The notes below the pieces were generated by a model. It saw nothing but the letters and a program-made list of their open reading frames with translations. It had not been told where the DNA came from and searched no databases. Shown here in pieces: positions 1-7,776 of a stretch of 10,025 nucleotides of DNA. Source of the DNA: Acidobacteriota bacterium (GTDB lineage Bacteria > Acidobacteriota > Blastocatellia > Pyrinomonadales > Pyrinomonadaceae); contig JAFBAJ010000392.1 in the NCBI GenBank assembly GCA_019247865.1, positions 1-10,025 on the forward strand, read 5' to 3'. Numbering within the stretch: the first letter of the stretch is position 1; each line of letters opens with the position of its first letter. A program made the position numbers and the translations under genes.

Positions 1-138
1 CCGGTTTGGCAATAAGCTGGTGATCTCTGCCTGCATCTCGGCTTCATCTTCTGCGGATTGCGCCGCCGCCTGAGCCGGAAGGGCGCAGCAGCAGCCCAGG
101 ACGAGCACCAACCAGAGAATGTGTGAAACTCTCAACAT
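1..138 (-). CDS. Secreted or envelope protein of unknown function, 3' truncated (first 46 residues)
   Basis: An open frame starts at ATG 138 on the minus strand and runs uninterrupted off the left edge, giving 46 codons. A clear AAGGAG Shine-Dalgarno lies 5 bases upstream (complement of 144-149). The N-terminus MLRVSHILWLVLVLGCCCAL followed by PAQAAAQS looks like a signal peptide: one basic residue, a hydrophobic core at about residues 7-20, and a likely signal peptidase I site after AQA. A lipoprotein reading with cleavage before Cys16 (VLGC) is possible but a weaker match. What follows is acidic (AEDEAEMQAE). The gene lies 39 bases downstream of glyA on the same strand and may be co-transcribed. 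Too little is present to name a family. Confidence 0.7.
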   Translation of the reverse strand, partial: MLRVSHILWLVLVLGCCCALPAQAAAQSAEDEAEMQAEITSLLPNR

Positions 139-177
139 CGCCACTCCTTATCATCACAGAAGGCCGTCGCTCTAAAT

Positions 178-1479
178 CTAATCCGCGCCCATCGCCTCCT
201 GTTCCGGCCGCTGGCGGAGCCGTTTCGGGTAGAGCGGGAAACGCTGCGCGAGTTCCAGCACGGATTGCTGAACCTGTGCGCGCACCTCTTCGGATTGCGG
301 CGCGTGGATGATCTCTGCGATGAGGCGCGCGACCGTGCGCATCTCCTCTTCGCCCATCCCGCGCGTCGTCAGGGCCGGTGTGCCGAGGCGCACGCCAGAA
401 GTGACGAACGGCTTGTTGGTGTCGAAGGGAATCGTGTTCTTGTTGACGGTGATGTGCGCGGCTTCGAGAGCCTTTTCGGCGTCCTTGCCGGTGATGCCTT
501 TGCCTTCGAGAAAGACATCTACGAGAACCAGGTGATTGTCCGTCCCGCCGGAGACGATGCGCAGGCCCTGCTCCTGTAATTCAGAGGCGAGCGCCTTCGC
601 GTTCGACAGCGTCCGGCGCTGGTACTCCTTGAAATCATCACGCATGGCTTCGCCGAAGGCGACGGCCTTGGCCGCGATGATGTGGACGAGCGGGCCGCCC
701 TGCACGCCCGGAAAGAGCTTGCGATTGACTTCGGCCGCGTGCTCCTCCTTGCACAGGATGAGGCCGCCGCGCGGGCCGCGCAGGGTCTTGTGCGTGGTCG
801 TCGTGACGTAATCCGCGTGCGGAACCGGCGACGGATGGAGCCCGGCTGCGACGGGGCCTGCGATGTGCGCGATGTCCGCGAACATCCGCGCGCCGATGCT
901 GCGCGCGATCTCGCCGATGCGCGCGAAGTCAATCGTGCGCGGGTAGGCCGAAGCGCCGCAGACGATGAGCTTAGGCTGATGCTCTTCGGCGATGCGTTGC
1001 AGCTCGTCGTAATCGATCTGCTCCGTCTCGCGCGAGACGCCGTAGTCCGCGACCTTGTAGCTGAAGCCGGAGAAGTTGAGCGGGTGGCCGTGCGTCAGGT
1101 GGCCTCCGTGCGAGAGGTTCATGCCGAGAATCTGATCGCCGTACTGGAGCGCGGCGAGGTAGACGGCCATGTTCGCCTGCGAGCCGCTGTGCGGCTGGAC
1201 GTTGGCGTGCTCCGCCCCGAAGATCTCCTTCGCCCGATCAATCGCCGTCTGCTCGACCACGTCCGCGAACTCGCAGCCGCCGTAGTAACGCTTCTTAGGA
1301 TAGCCCTCGGCGTACTTGTTCGTGAAGACCGAGCCCATCGCTTCGAGCACGGCTTCGCTGACGAAATTTTCCGAAGCGATCAGCTCCAGCCCCTCCGCCT
1401 GTCGCCGGACTTCATCATTGATCGCATTGCCGATGACCGGATCCACCTCTGCGAGCGGCGCATTAAAAAGTTCACTCAT
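178..1479 (-). CDS. glyA: Serine hydroxymethyltransferase
   Basis: Cytosolic PLP enzyme that interconverts serine plus tetrahydrofolate with glycine plus 5,10-methylene-THF, the main one-carbon source. The 433-residue product is slightly longer than the E. coli enzyme (417). Visible family landmarks are [11 protein letters not shown] near residues 31-41, [15 protein letters not shown] near 54-68, HSGSQAN near 97-103, the DIAHIAG segment near 202-208, and [14 protein letters not shown], in which Lys231 is the expected PLP Schiff-base lysine. The start is supported by a GAGG ribosome site 7 bases upstream. The ATG overlaps the rpiB stop as ATGA, so translation is probably coupled to rpiB. The family is complete, with no missing motifs, and nothing odd is seen. 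Confidence 0.98.
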   Translation of the reverse strand: MSELFNAPLAEVDPVIGNAINDEVRRQAEGLELIASENFVSEAVLEAMGSVFTNKYAEGYPKKRYYGGCEFADVVEQTAIDRAKEIFGAEHANVQPHSGSQANMAVYLAALQYGDQILGMNLSHGGHLTHGHPLNFSGFSYKVADYGVSRETEQIDYDELQRIAEEHQPKLIVCGASAYPRTIDFARIGEIARSIGARMFADIAHIAGPVAAGLHPSPVPHADYVTTTTHKTLRGPRGGLILCKEEHAAEVNRKLFPGVQGGPLVHIIAAKAVAFGEAMRDDFKEYQRRTLSNAKALASELQEQGLRIVSGGTDNHLVLVDVFLEGKGITGKDAEKALEAAHITVNKNTIPFDTNKPFVTSGVRLGTPALTTRGMGEEEMRTVARLIAEIIHAPQSEEVRAQVQQSVLELAQRFPLYPKRLRQRPEQEAMGAD

Positions 1480-1937
1480 CGTTTTTCCTCAATTCGGGAC
1501 TCGTTTTCGATCTGATTAATCTTCTCGACGCGCTCGGCGTGACGTCCGCCGTCGAATGGCTGGTCGAACCAGGCGCGCACGATGTGTGGAATCTCTTCGG
1601 GCGGAGTCGTCCGCGCGCCGAGGGCGAGGACGTTGGCGTCGTTGTGCTGCCGGGCGAGGCGCGCGGTCTCGACAGACCACGCGACCGCAGCGCGCACGCC
1701 GCGCACCTTGTTGGCGGTGATCGCCATCCCGGTGCCTGAGCCGCAGACCAGAATTCCCTGCTCCGCTTCGCCGCCCGCGACCGCCAACGCCACCTTGCGC
1801 GCGTAGTCCGGATAGTCCACCGAATCCTCCGAGACCGTGCCCAGATCCTCTACCTTCAGACCCAGCTCACGGAGCAGAGGCTTCAAGCGCTCCTTCTCAC
1901 TGTAGCCCGCGTGGTCGCTGGCGAGCGCGATTTTCAT
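1476..1937 (-). CDS. rpiB: Ribose-5-phosphate isomerase B
   Basis: Interconverts ribose 5-phosphate and ribulose 5-phosphate in the non-oxidative pentose phosphate pathway. The 153-residue length is typical for RpiB/LacAB. Motifs seen are [11 protein letters not shown] at the N-terminus (Asp8, His9), the phosphate/active-site loop CGSGTG with Cys65, [10 protein letters not shown] near 75-84, and [11 protein letters not shown] with His98. These match the known RpiB catalytic residues. Two starts are possible: ATG 1937, which gives the family-typical [11 protein letters not shown], or the immediately preceding GTG 1940. A GAGAGG site lies 7 bases from GTG and 10 from ATG, and I prefer ATG. The stop overlaps the glyA start (ATGA). 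Adjacency of rpiB and glyA is, from memory, seen in several bacterial phyla. Allose-6-phosphate or galactose-6-phosphate isomerase is less likely in this context. Confidence 0.95.
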   Translation of the reverse strand: MKIALASDHAGYSEKERLKPLLRELGLKVEDLGTVSEDSVDYPDYARKVALAVAGGEAEQGILVCGSGTGMAITANKVRGVRAAVAWSVETARLARQHNDANVLALGARTTPPEEIPHIVRAWFDQPFDGGRHAERVEKINQIENESRIEEKR

Positions 1938-2032
1938 CACTTTCCAACCTCTCGGTGTAATTGGTGTGGGCGTTCAAGCAGGCGATGGTACATCACGCCG
2001 TGAAAGCGGCGCAACCAAAAGCTGCCTTTCAA

Positions 2033-2122
2033 CGTAGAGGCGCAGAGAAGTCGCAGAGGAAACGCAGAGAGGGTTGAAGCTCATGCTTTCTCTGCGCATT
2101 CTCCGCGTGAACTCTGCGTCTC
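2033..2122. repeat. Intergenic imperfect palindrome 1, built of tandem CGCAGAGR units
   Basis: It sits in the 278-base divergent gap between rpiB and proS. The left half holds a degenerate unit CGTAGAGG (2033-2040), then CGCAGAGA (2041-2048), CGCAGAGG (2052-2059) and CGCAGAGA (2063-2070), at intervals of 8, 11 and 11 bases. Bases 2037-2071 pair, without gaps but with several mismatches, with 2088-2122 around a 16-base loop. The rest of the gap holds no convincing gene. A candidate extended -10 (TGTTAAGAT, 2174-2182) lies ahead of proS but lacks a good -35, so I did not annotate it. Confidence 0.8.
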
Positions 2123-2215
2123 AGCGGTGAGGCCGTTTGCCTTCCGCCGTATCTCTAAGCGAGAATGAGCGCCTGTTAAGATGCAACCTTATTTGAGGAG
2201 TTATCGAAAACCTGT

Positions 2216-3964
2216 ATGCGCTGGTCAAAATTTTTTATTCCGACGCTTCGTGAAGACCCTGCTGACGCAGAGGTCATCTCGCATCGCCTGCTGCTGCGCG
2301 CGGGCATCATCCGCCAGCTCTCCGCGGGCATCTACTCGTACCTGCCGCTCGCGCAGCGCATCGCCCTCAAGGTCATGAACATCCTGCGCGAAGAGATGAA
2401 CGGCATCGGCGGACAGGAGTTCTTTCTGCCCGCGCTGCATCCGGCCGAAATCTGGAAAGAGTCGGGACGCTGGTCGGCCATCGACGACATCATGTTTCGG
2501 CTCAAAGACCGCAAGGGCGCGGAGATGTGTCTGGGGATGACGCACGAGGAGATCTTTACTTCAATCGCGCGCAACGAAGTGCGCTCTTACAAGCAGCTGC
2601 CGCTGGTCTGGTATCAGATTCAGACCAAGTTCCGCGACGAGCCGCGCCCCAAATCGGGATTGATGCGCCTGCGCACCTTTACCATGAAGGACGCCTACTC
2701 GTTCGATGTGGATGAAGCCGGGCTCGACCGTTCGTTTGAAGACCAGCGCGAAGCCTATCAACGCATCTTCACGCGCTGCGGCATCGAGTTCGCCATCGTC
2801 GAAGCCTCTTCGGGCGCGATGGGCGGCACGGCCTCGAACGAGTTCGTCGCCAGAACGCCCGCGGGCGAGGATTTGATCGCGACCTGCTCGAACTGCGACT
2901 ATGCCGCGAACGTCGAGAAGGCAACTTCGCGTCTGCCTGTTATTGAAGACGAAGCTGGCCCAGCTGCACCCGAAGAATTCCCCACGCCCGGCGTGCGGAC
3001 GATAGAAGACCTGACGACCTTTCCGGGCGGCGCAGAGGCTTCACGTCAGATCAAATCGCTCGTCTACATGGCGACGATAGAGGACGAAGCGCGGCCCGTG
3101 CTCGCGCTGCTGCGCGGCGATCACCAGTTGCATGAGACGAAATTGGCCGATGGACTCGGCGCGACCGCCGTGCGTCCGGCTCAGGCGGAAGAGATACGCG
3201 AGCTGCTCGGCGCGAGCGCAGGGAGTTTGGGCGGCGTCGGCGCGAAAGAGAGAGCCACTGCGGCGAAGAGCAAGCTGTTCATCGTCGCAGACCTCGGCCT
3301 CAAGGGTCGCCGCAATATGACGACTGGCGCGAACAAGGACGAGCATCACCTGCGCGGCGTGGACATCGAGCGCGACATCAAGCCGGATCGCTGGACAGAC
3401 CTCCGCACGGTCTCTGCGGGCGAGCACTGCCCGCGCTGCGAGACGGGCGTGCTCGACGTGTACAAGGCGATGGAGATCGGCCACATCTTCAAGCTCGGCA
3501 CGAAGTATTCCAAGTCGATGGGCGCGCACGTGCTCAATCAGGACGGGAAGGAAGTCCCGATCGTGATGGGCAGCTACGGCATCGGCGTGGACAGAATCAT
3601 GACCGCCGTCATCGAGCAGAACCACGACGCGGACGGCATCATCTGGCCTAAGTCCATCGCGCCGTTCGATTGCGTCGTCACCGTGACCAACATCAAACAG
3701 GAGGAGCTGCGCGCGGCCGGAGAGAAGTTATATGAAGACCTCGGGCGCGCGGGGCTCGAAGTCCTGCTCGACGACAGGGACGAGCGCGCGGGCGTCAAGT
3801 TCAAGGACGCAGACCTGATCGGCATTCCCTACCGTATCACCATCGGCAAGAAGGCCGCAGACGGAGTGGTGGAACTATTCGAGCGCCGCAGCAAAACGTC
3901 AGAGGACGTGCCCCTCGCAGACATCGTCGCACGCGTCCAGAGCCTCGCATTGTCGGGCTTGTGA
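2216..3964 (+). CDS. proS: Prolyl-tRNA synthetase, bacterial type with inserted editing domain
   Basis: Cytosolic class II aminoacyl-tRNA synthetase charging tRNA-Pro. The 582 residues compare with 572 in E. coli. Order: catalytic core from residue 1 ([20 protein letters not shown]), motif 2 at about 139-160 ([23 protein letters not shown]), a zinc-like [13 protein letters not shown] at 224-236, the YbaK-like editing insertion at about 240-385 (Lys280 matches the editing-site lysine; [10 protein letters not shown] at 301-310), [17 protein letters not shown] at 371-387, motif 3 GSYGIGVDR at 452-460, then the anticodon-binding domain at about 475-575. The insertion marks the bacterial form, which hydrolyses misacylated Ala-tRNA-Pro. 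The start ATG is fixed by the family N-terminus. The nearest GAGGAG (2195-2200) is 15 bases away, unusually far, and no in-frame start lies closer. Confidence 0.98.
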   Translation: MRWSKFFIPTLREDPADAEVISHRLLLRAGIIRQLSAGIYSYLPLAQRIALKVMNILREEMNGIGGQEFFLPALHPAEIWKESGRWSAIDDIMFRLKDRKGAEMCLGMTHEEIFTSIARNEVRSYKQLPLVWYQIQTKFRDEPRPKSGLMRLRTFTMKDAYSFDVDEAGLDRSFEDQREAYQRIFTRCGIEFAIVEASSGAMGGTASNEFVARTPAGEDLIATCSNCDYAANVEKATSRLPVIEDEAGPAAPEEFPTPGVRTIEDLTTFPGGAEASRQIKSLVYMATIEDEARPVLALLRGDHQLHETKLADGLGATAVRPAQAEEIRELLGASAGSLGGVGAKERATAAKSKLFIVADLGLKGRRNMTTGANKDEHHLRGVDIERDIKPDRWTDLRTVSAGEHCPRCETGVLDVYKAMEIGHIFKLGTKYSKSMGAHVLNQDGKEVPIVMGSYGIGVDRIMTAVIEQNHDADGIIWPKSIAPFDCVVTVTNIKQEELRAAGEKLYEDLGRAGLEVLLDDRDERAGVKFKDADLIGIPYRITIGKKAADGVVELFERRSKTSEDVPLADIVARVQSLALSGL

Positions 3965-3971
3965 TTAAAGA

Positions 3972-4039
3972 TAGCCACAGAGACACAGAGGCACAGAGAT
4001 TAAATCAGAAATCTCTGTGCCTCTGTGTCTCTGTGGCTA
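3972..4039. repeat. Intergenic palindrome 2: perfect 30-bp inverted repeat of CACAGAGR units
   Basis: The arms 3972-4001 and 4010-4039 are exact reverse complements around an 8-base loop. Each arm is three head-to-tail 8-base units: CACAGAGA (3976-3983), CACAGAGG (3984-3991) and CACAGAGA (3992-3999). The element fills the convergent gap, starting 7 bases after the proS stop and ending 5 bases before the stop of the minus-strand neighbour. Transcripts from either side would form a very stable hairpin, so it may protect 3' ends or halt transcription both ways. There is no terminal U-run, so it is not a canonical intrinsic terminator. Confidence 0.92.
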
Positions 4040-4044
4040 ATTGA

Positions 4045-4962
4045 TTAGCTCGCAGCGGGCTTAGGCAGCTCGACCATGACATCCATGATGACGCGCCACT
4101 TGCTGCCGATCTTCTTCCAGACCCTGACGTAGTTGCCGCGCTCCACAGCCTCGCTCGCGCCATTTCCCTTCAGCTCGTAGCCGCCGTAGGTAAAGCCCAT
4201 GTCGCCTGAGCCTGCGACCTCCGCTTTGATGGGTTGCCACGTCAGCGGGCGCGTGCCCGTCTTCAGAGCCAGCGCGGCCGAAGCCTCTTTGAAACCGACG
4301 ATGGGCAGCATTCCTTCGCGCAGGATTCGCACATCATCCGCCGCGTAGTTGATGAAAGCCTTAGGAAAGCCGTTGGCCGCAGAAGCTTTCGAGAACTTCT
4401 GTTCGAGGTCTAACAGAGCTGCCTGCTCTCCTGAAACATCGGCCTTCGCGCTCGTCCGTGTGCGGTTGAAGTTGGCTGGGAGCTGCCAGTTGGCGACTTC
4501 ATTCGGCTGGTCATAACTGATGCCGAAGTCGATTGCGAACTTCCAGGTGCCGTCCGCCTGTTTGCGCCAGACGGTCATGAAAGTCCCGTACGCGACGGGC
4601 TTGTCCTCCGGCCCTTTCTCACGAAACTGCCACGGGCCGGTCGTCATCCCCATATCGCCCGCGCCGGAGATGTCCGCGAACGCTGGCTGCCACGTCAGGA
4701 GTCCCGGACGCGATTTCTGCTTCTCTAAAAACTGTTTGCCGTTGGTCGCGGTCGGGCGAAACAGAATCCCGTCGTCCGCGATGAAGGCCAGAAAGGAGTC
4801 GCGTATTCCCTTCTCCATCGCCGTCTGCGCGAACGCACGCTCGGTCTCGACGACTGCCTGCAAGTCCGGCGCGAGGCTCGAAGAAGAAGAAGACTTCTGC
4901 GCCGCTCCGGCGACCGCCAGAGCGAATAAGATAAGGAGAGGAGCGATCTTTTTCATCATCAC
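4045..4962 (-). CDS. Exported protein with two tandem SnoaL/DUF4440-like (NTF2-fold) domains
   Basis: The 305-residue product begins with a basic start and a hydrophobic core (KKIAPLLILFALAVAGAAQ), a good signal peptide with likely cleavage near AGA-AQ, then a Ser tract. Two copies of one domain follow, at about residues 31-150 and 178-300. They align at LTWQPAFADISGAGDMGMT against LTWQPIKAEVAGSGDMGFT, and at GTFMTVWRKQADGTWKFAIDFG against GNYVRVWKKIGSKWRVIMDV. The VWRK..DGTWK pattern at the end of each copy is typical of DUF4440/SnoaL-like NTF2-fold proteins. It probably acts in the periplasm. The ligand or activity is unknown. The start could be GTG 4962, ATG 4959 or ATG 4956; GAGGGA lies 8 bases before the GTG. 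The 182-base gap upstream, to 5145, shows no gene. Confidence 0.85.
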   Translation of the reverse strand: MMMKKIAPLLILFALAVAGAAQKSSSSSSLAPDLQAVVETERAFAQTAMEKGIRDSFLAFIADDGILFRPTATNGKQFLEKQKSRPGLLTWQPAFADISGAGDMGMTTGPWQFREKGPEDKPVAYGTFMTVWRKQADGTWKFAIDFGISYDQPNEVANWQLPANFNRTRTSAKADVSGEQAALLDLEQKFSKASAANGFPKAFINYAADDVRILREGMLPIVGFKEASAALALKTGTRPLTWQPIKAEVAGSGDMGFTYGGYELKGNGASEAVERGNYVRVWKKIGSKWRVIMDVMVELPKPAAS

Positions 4963-5144
4963 AAAATTTTTCCCTCAAAAGAGATTTTTAATCATGAGCC
5001 GCGCCATCAAAATGTAGAAGAGCCGCGCGCGGCAACCCACATGTGACGAACGGGCCGCTGTCATGTGATGAAGCGGCTCTCAAGCGTGATGAACAGGCAC
5101 TCGAATCAGGACGTTTATCAGCCGTGCGATTCTACGCGGATTTC

Positions 5145-5408
5145 CTATTTACTTTCGTTCTCCGGCCAATAATCTCGCCACCATTTATCACCCCTTTGCG
5201 CAACTGGCTCTGCCCGGCCCATGAACTCATGGTAACGGGCCTCTGCTTCCCAAAAGCTGTTCGCTTCAATGCTCCAGACCAGTTTGGCATGCGGCTCGTA
5301 CTTCTCTTTGTATCTCAGGAACGCCTCATATTGATGATCCACCGGCATGAATGTCCAGCTTACGTCCTCTTCCTCTTCATTCATCCACAGCTCATATCTC
5401 AATCTCAT
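5145..5408 (-). CDS. Small acidic, Trp/Tyr-rich protein of unknown function, coupled to the LCAT-like gene
   Basis: An 87-residue protein I do not recognise. Its ATG overlaps the upstream lipase stop as TAATG, the classic termination-reinitiation arrangement, and a GAGG lies about 10 bases ahead of the start. These features argue that it is a real gene rather than a chance frame. Its composition is striking: an EEEE run near residues 11-14, seven Trp and six Tyr, and a C-terminal WWRDYW cluster. It has no signal peptide, no membrane segment and no cysteine, so it is probably cytosolic, unlike the lipoprotein encoded just before it. The middle (HQYEAFLRYKEKYEP, then SFWEAEARYHEFMG) should form helices with aromatic faces. 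The function is unknown. It is the last gene of the larB unit. Confidence 0.75.
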   Translation of the reverse strand: MRLRYELWMNEEEEDVSWTFMPVDHQYEAFLRYKEKYEPHAKLVWSIEANSFWEAEARYHEFMGRAEPVAQRGDKWWRDYWPENESK

Positions 5409-6880
5409 TACTTCATCGCCTCGCTCACAAGCGCGGTCAGCGCGTTGTCCTGCAGGGTCTTGTTGTTCTGCAACTCGCCGTGCAGGTCGCAGGCGAAGAC
5501 CGCGTAGACGATGGGCAGAGAGGTCTCGAAGAGCTGGCTCGCGCGGCGCGTCTCGGCCAGCGTCTCCGCAAGCAGCGAGCGGCGCGTGACGCGGCCGTCG
5601 CCCGGCGCGTACATCACACGCGTGACCTCCGCCTTCGAAACCTTGCGCCCGTTCGACAGGCGCAGCTCGCGCGGCTCCGTCAGGGTGACCCAGCGCCCCT
5701 TCTTCTCATCGCGCAGGAGCACGGGCGCGAACAGAGTCTCTTCGCAGTCGCCGCCGAAAGCGAAGAGCGGGACGGGCGGCTCGCCCTCCAACGGCGCGTC
5801 CAGAGCCGCGTGAAAAGCTTTGGCGCGCTTGAGCACGGCGGCGAAATACGCATCGAGCACATTCGGCGCGGCATGCGCCTCCGCAGCCTCTTCGCCCTGC
5901 TCATACTGCCGTCGGAACTTGGGGTCGGAGATCGCCGCCCAGTTGTAATAACGCCACACGGCCGGGTCGTACAGGTCAACCTTCAAGGGCTCCAGATTCC
6001 CATCCAGGAAATGCACCATCCCGCTGTGCGGCATCAACTGAAAGATCGAAGGCGCTGTCAGAGCATCTTCGCGCGAGAGCTTGTTGAGAAGACGAATCCT
6101 GCGCCGCAGCCCTTCGGTCAGCGAGTAGCCCTGCAACAGCGTCGAGAAAGCGTCCGCAGAGCCCTCGTTCGGCGTCCCCAGCATAAATATCTTGTTGATG
6201 CCGGACGCCCCGGCCCAGGTCGGAACAGCAGGACTCTCATCCACAGGCAAGTCCGCCCCGCCGTACCTCGCAGCGTAACGCGCGATGAGCCCGCCCATCG
6301 AATGCGCGACGATATTGAACCTCAGGTCCGGACGATGCAGCTTCTGCTTGAGCCGCTCGATGCGCTCGATCAGCTCGCGCGCGGACTCGACGTTATCGCG
6401 CCGCCAATCGTATGGAAAGACGTAGAACGTGTCGCGGTCGCCCGTCGCGCCGGGGTTCTCCCAGTCGCCCTCTGTGTAGCCGCCGTACTTGCTCAGCGCG
6501 ATGAGCAGGTGATGATAGATGTAAACGTCCGGCACGAGGCGCGCGAGCTTAATGGTGTCCAGAATCTTGCTCGGCACGAGATCGTCCCGGTTAGCTTTGA
6601 GGTCCGGCGAGATGGGCAGGCGGAGGTCGTTGTCTGAGACGCGAAAGGCGGAAGGCCAGGCGACCTTGCCCGTCTCGCGATTGACAAGCTCCGAGCCGAG
6701 GATGCCCGGAATGACGATGATCGGACGCTTGCCCGTGCGCGTCCGCGCCTCCGCAAAGATGCGCTCCAGATTGGGCGTGCGCTTCGCGCCGCAACCGGAG
6801 AGAAACAAAAAGGTCACGGGCAAAAGATAGAAGAGCAGCAGGAGCTTGGCTCTCATCTTTCGTCCTGCCGGGCTGGTCAT
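5408..6880 (-). CDS. LCAT-family (lecithin:cholesterol acyltransferase-like) alpha/beta-hydrolase lipoprotein
   Basis: Numbered from ATG 6880 (490 residues). The N-terminus [22 protein letters not shown] carries a perfect lipobox (LSGC, Cys30), so the protein should be a lipidated envelope lipoprotein. [15 protein letters not shown] (51-65) is the LCAT-type oxyanion-region motif, and [12 protein letters not shown] is typical of the family. AHSMGG places the nucleophile at Ser194. GDGRV gives Asp428 and LHGE gives His467 as the likely remaining triad residues. The expected activity is hydrolysis or acyl transfer on lipid esters; the substrate is unknown. The start at 6880 overlaps the larB stop (ATGA). 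ATG 6856, with AGGA 6 bases ahead, is a good alternative and gives a shorter signal peptide. The frame stays open to 6970, but that would bury it in larB. Confidence 0.9.
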   Translation of the reverse strand: MTSPAGRKMRAKLLLLFYLLPVTFLFLSGCGAKRTPNLERIFAEARTRTGKRPIIVIPGILGSELVNRETGKVAWPSAFRVSDNDLRLPISPDLKANRDDLVPSKILDTIKLARLVPDVYIYHHLLIALSKYGGYTEGDWENPGATGDRDTFYVFPYDWRRDNVESARELIERIERLKQKLHRPDLRFNIVAHSMGGLIARYAARYGGADLPVDESPAVPTWAGASGINKIFMLGTPNEGSADAFSTLLQGYSLTEGLRRRIRLLNKLSREDALTAPSIFQLMPHSGMVHFLDGNLEPLKVDLYDPAVWRYYNWAAISDPKFRRQYEQGEEAAEAHAAPNVLDAYFAAVLKRAKAFHAALDAPLEGEPPVPLFAFGGDCEETLFAPVLLRDEKKGRWVTLTEPRELRLSNGRKVSKAEVTRVMYAPGDGRVTRRSLLAETLAETRRASQLFETSLPIVYAVFACDLHGELQNNKTLQDNALTALVSEAMK

Positions 6881-7635
6881 TGAGCTTTCCATTGACGATT
6901 GATCAGACTCGCCACGAAGCCCGCGCCGAATCCGTTGTCGATGTTGACGACCGTCACGTTGGAGGCGCACGAGTTGAGCATCCCCAGCAGCGCGGCCACG
7001 CCGCCGAACGACGCGCCGTAACCGATGCTCGTCGGAACGGCGATAACAGGGACGCTGACCAGGCCGCCGACGACCGAAGGGAGCGCGCCCTCCATCCCTG
7101 CTGCGACGATGACGACGCGTGATGTTTGCAGCAGCTCGCGCTCGGCCAAGATGCGATGAATGCCAGCGACGCCCGCATCCCAGATGCGCCGCACGCGATT
7201 GCCCATCGCTTCGGCGGTCAGCGCGGCCTCTTCCGCGACCGGGATATCGCTCGTGCCCGCCGTGACGACCGCGATCTCGCCCAGCCCGCGCTCAGTCCTG
7301 TCTCTTTGAATCCGAATCAGGCGCGCGCTCTCGTGCCACTCGGCGTCGGTCACGACGTTCCGCACCTCGCCGAACGTCCCTTCGTCCGTGCGCGTGACGA
7401 GCAGGTTCGGCGCACGGCTCGCCAGTCGCTCGACGATGCCGACGACCTGCGCGCGCGTCTTGCCCGCGCCGAAGACGACTTCGGGAAACCCTTGCCTTTC
7501 GGCCCGCGCATGATCCACGCGTGCGTAGCCGATGTCCTCGAACTGCGAGCTGTGAATCAGGCGCGCAGCCTCCGCTGCGTCCCTCTTTCCCGCCGCCAGC
7601 TCGCGCAGGAGCTTTTCCAGTTCAGCTAATTCCAT
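6877..7635 (-). CDS. larB: Nickel pincer cofactor biosynthesis protein LarB
   Basis: LarB carboxylates the pyridinium ring of nicotinic acid adenine dinucleotide and hydrolyses the product to pyridinium-3,5-biscarboxylate mononucleotide, the first step to the nickel-pincer nucleotide of lactate racemase-type enzymes. The 252 residues contain the LarB N-terminal segment ([12 protein letters not shown], 49-60) and a PurE-like C-terminal domain: [15 protein letters not shown] (123-137), DAGVAGIHR (153-161), [20 protein letters not shown] (178-197), [12 protein letters not shown] (201-212). Cys223 in LNSCAS fits the cysteine reported to form a covalent substrate adduct in this family. larC, larE and any larA-type racemase are absent from the window. 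No Shine-Dalgarno precedes the ATG. It is the first gene of a three-gene overlapping unit. Confidence 0.95.
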   Translation of the reverse strand: MELAELEKLLRELAAGKRDAAEAARLIHSSQFEDIGYARVDHARAERQGFPEVVFGAGKTRAQVVGIVERLASRAPNLLVTRTDEGTFGEVRNVVTDAEWHESARLIRIQRDRTERGLGEIAVVTAGTSDIPVAEEAALTAEAMGNRVRRIWDAGVAGIHRILAERELLQTSRVVIVAAGMEGALPSVVGGLVSVPVIAVPTSIGYGASFGGVAALLGMLNSCASNVTVVNIDNGFGAGFVASLINRQWKAQ

Positions 7636-7643
7636 GGCTTATT

Positions 7644-7673
7644 AGAATAGAATGCAAAAACGGTTTCACGCAA
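7644..7673 (-). promoter_or_regulatory. Possible larB promoter using the left end of palindrome 3
   Basis: On the minus strand TTGCGT (complement of 7668-7673) lies 18 bases before TATTCT (complement of 7644-7649). The -35 matches the sigma-70 consensus at 3 of 6 positions and the -10 at 4 of 6. Transcription would begin near 7637, almost at the larB ATG (7635), which would make the mRNA leaderless. That fits the lack of a ribosome site. Seen by eye only. Confidence 0.3.
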
Positions 7674-7736
7674 AGGCGCAAAGGCGCAAAGAAAGAGATT
7701 CCTGATTTTCTTTGCGTCACCAGCGCCTTTGCGTGA
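7666..7736. repeat. Intergenic palindrome 3, built of CGCAAAGR units
   Basis: It lies between divergent larB and ubiX. The left arm has three head-to-tail units: CGCAAAGG (7669-7676), CGCAAAGG (7677-7684) and CGCAAAGA (7685-7692). The right arm returns the inner unit (TCTTTGCG, 7709-7716) and the outer unit (CCTTTGCG, 7726-7733) exactly, while the middle unit has decayed to TCACCAGCG with one extra base. TCA (7666-7668) and TGA (7734-7736) extend the outer stem. It has the same plan as palindromes 1 and 2, with a different base at one or two fixed positions. Confidence 0.85.
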
Positions 7737-7757
7737 GATTACCGGACAGGCTAAAAT
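7729..7757 (+). promoter_or_regulatory. Possible ubiX promoter using the right end of palindrome 3
   Basis: TTGCGT (7729-7734), inside the palindrome's right arm, is followed by an exact 17-base spacer and TAAAAT (7752-7757; 5 of 6 matches to TATAAT). A start near 7764 would leave a leader of about a dozen bases before the ubiX ATG at 7777, and that leader holds no Shine-Dalgarno. The -35 is only a 3 of 6 match, so the assignment rests on spacing and the -10. Confidence 0.4.
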
Positions 7758-7776
7758 CGGTCTTTGCTTATCACAC

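Noticed and set aside
682..1515. 277-codon plus-strand frame opposite glyA
   Set aside because: Shadow of glyA, with no ribosome site and a low-complexity Arg/Ala/Val composition.
2033..2070. Short tandem units that could suggest a CRISPR-like array
   Set aside because: The units are 8 bases long with spacers of 0-3 bases and are mirrored in the other arm. There are no unique spacers of 25-40 bases and no cas genes.
3041..3625. 194-codon minus-strand frame opposite proS
   Set aside because: It lies wholly within the conserved proS editing and catalytic regions, and its His/Arg/Ala-rich product has no motifs.
3972..4045. Intrinsic terminator for proS
   Set aside because: The stem is very strong, but no run of T follows on either strand, so I list it as a repeat rather than a terminator.
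5022..5033. 12-base perfect palindrome GCCGCGCGCGGC
   Set aside because: Short, composed only of G and C, with no loop or T-run. It is expected by chance in GC-rich DNA and is not clearly a terminator or operator.
5041..5092. Loose direct copies of CATGTGAYGAA in the gap between the two minus-strand units
   Set aside because: Only about 11 bases match and the flanks differ; too weak to call a repeat or binding-site array.
5351..6637. 428-codon plus-strand frame opposite the LCAT-like gene
   Set aside because: It is antisense to a gene with a lipobox, an AHSMGG nucleophile site and overlapping neighbours. Its product is Arg/Leu-rich with no recognisable motif, as expected for a shadow frame in GC-rich DNA.
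6881..6970. Upstream extension of the LCAT-like gene to ATG 6970
   Set aside because: It would place 30 Arg/Gln-rich residues before the signal peptide and overlap larB by 94 bases. The ATGA overlap at 6877-6880 is far more typical.
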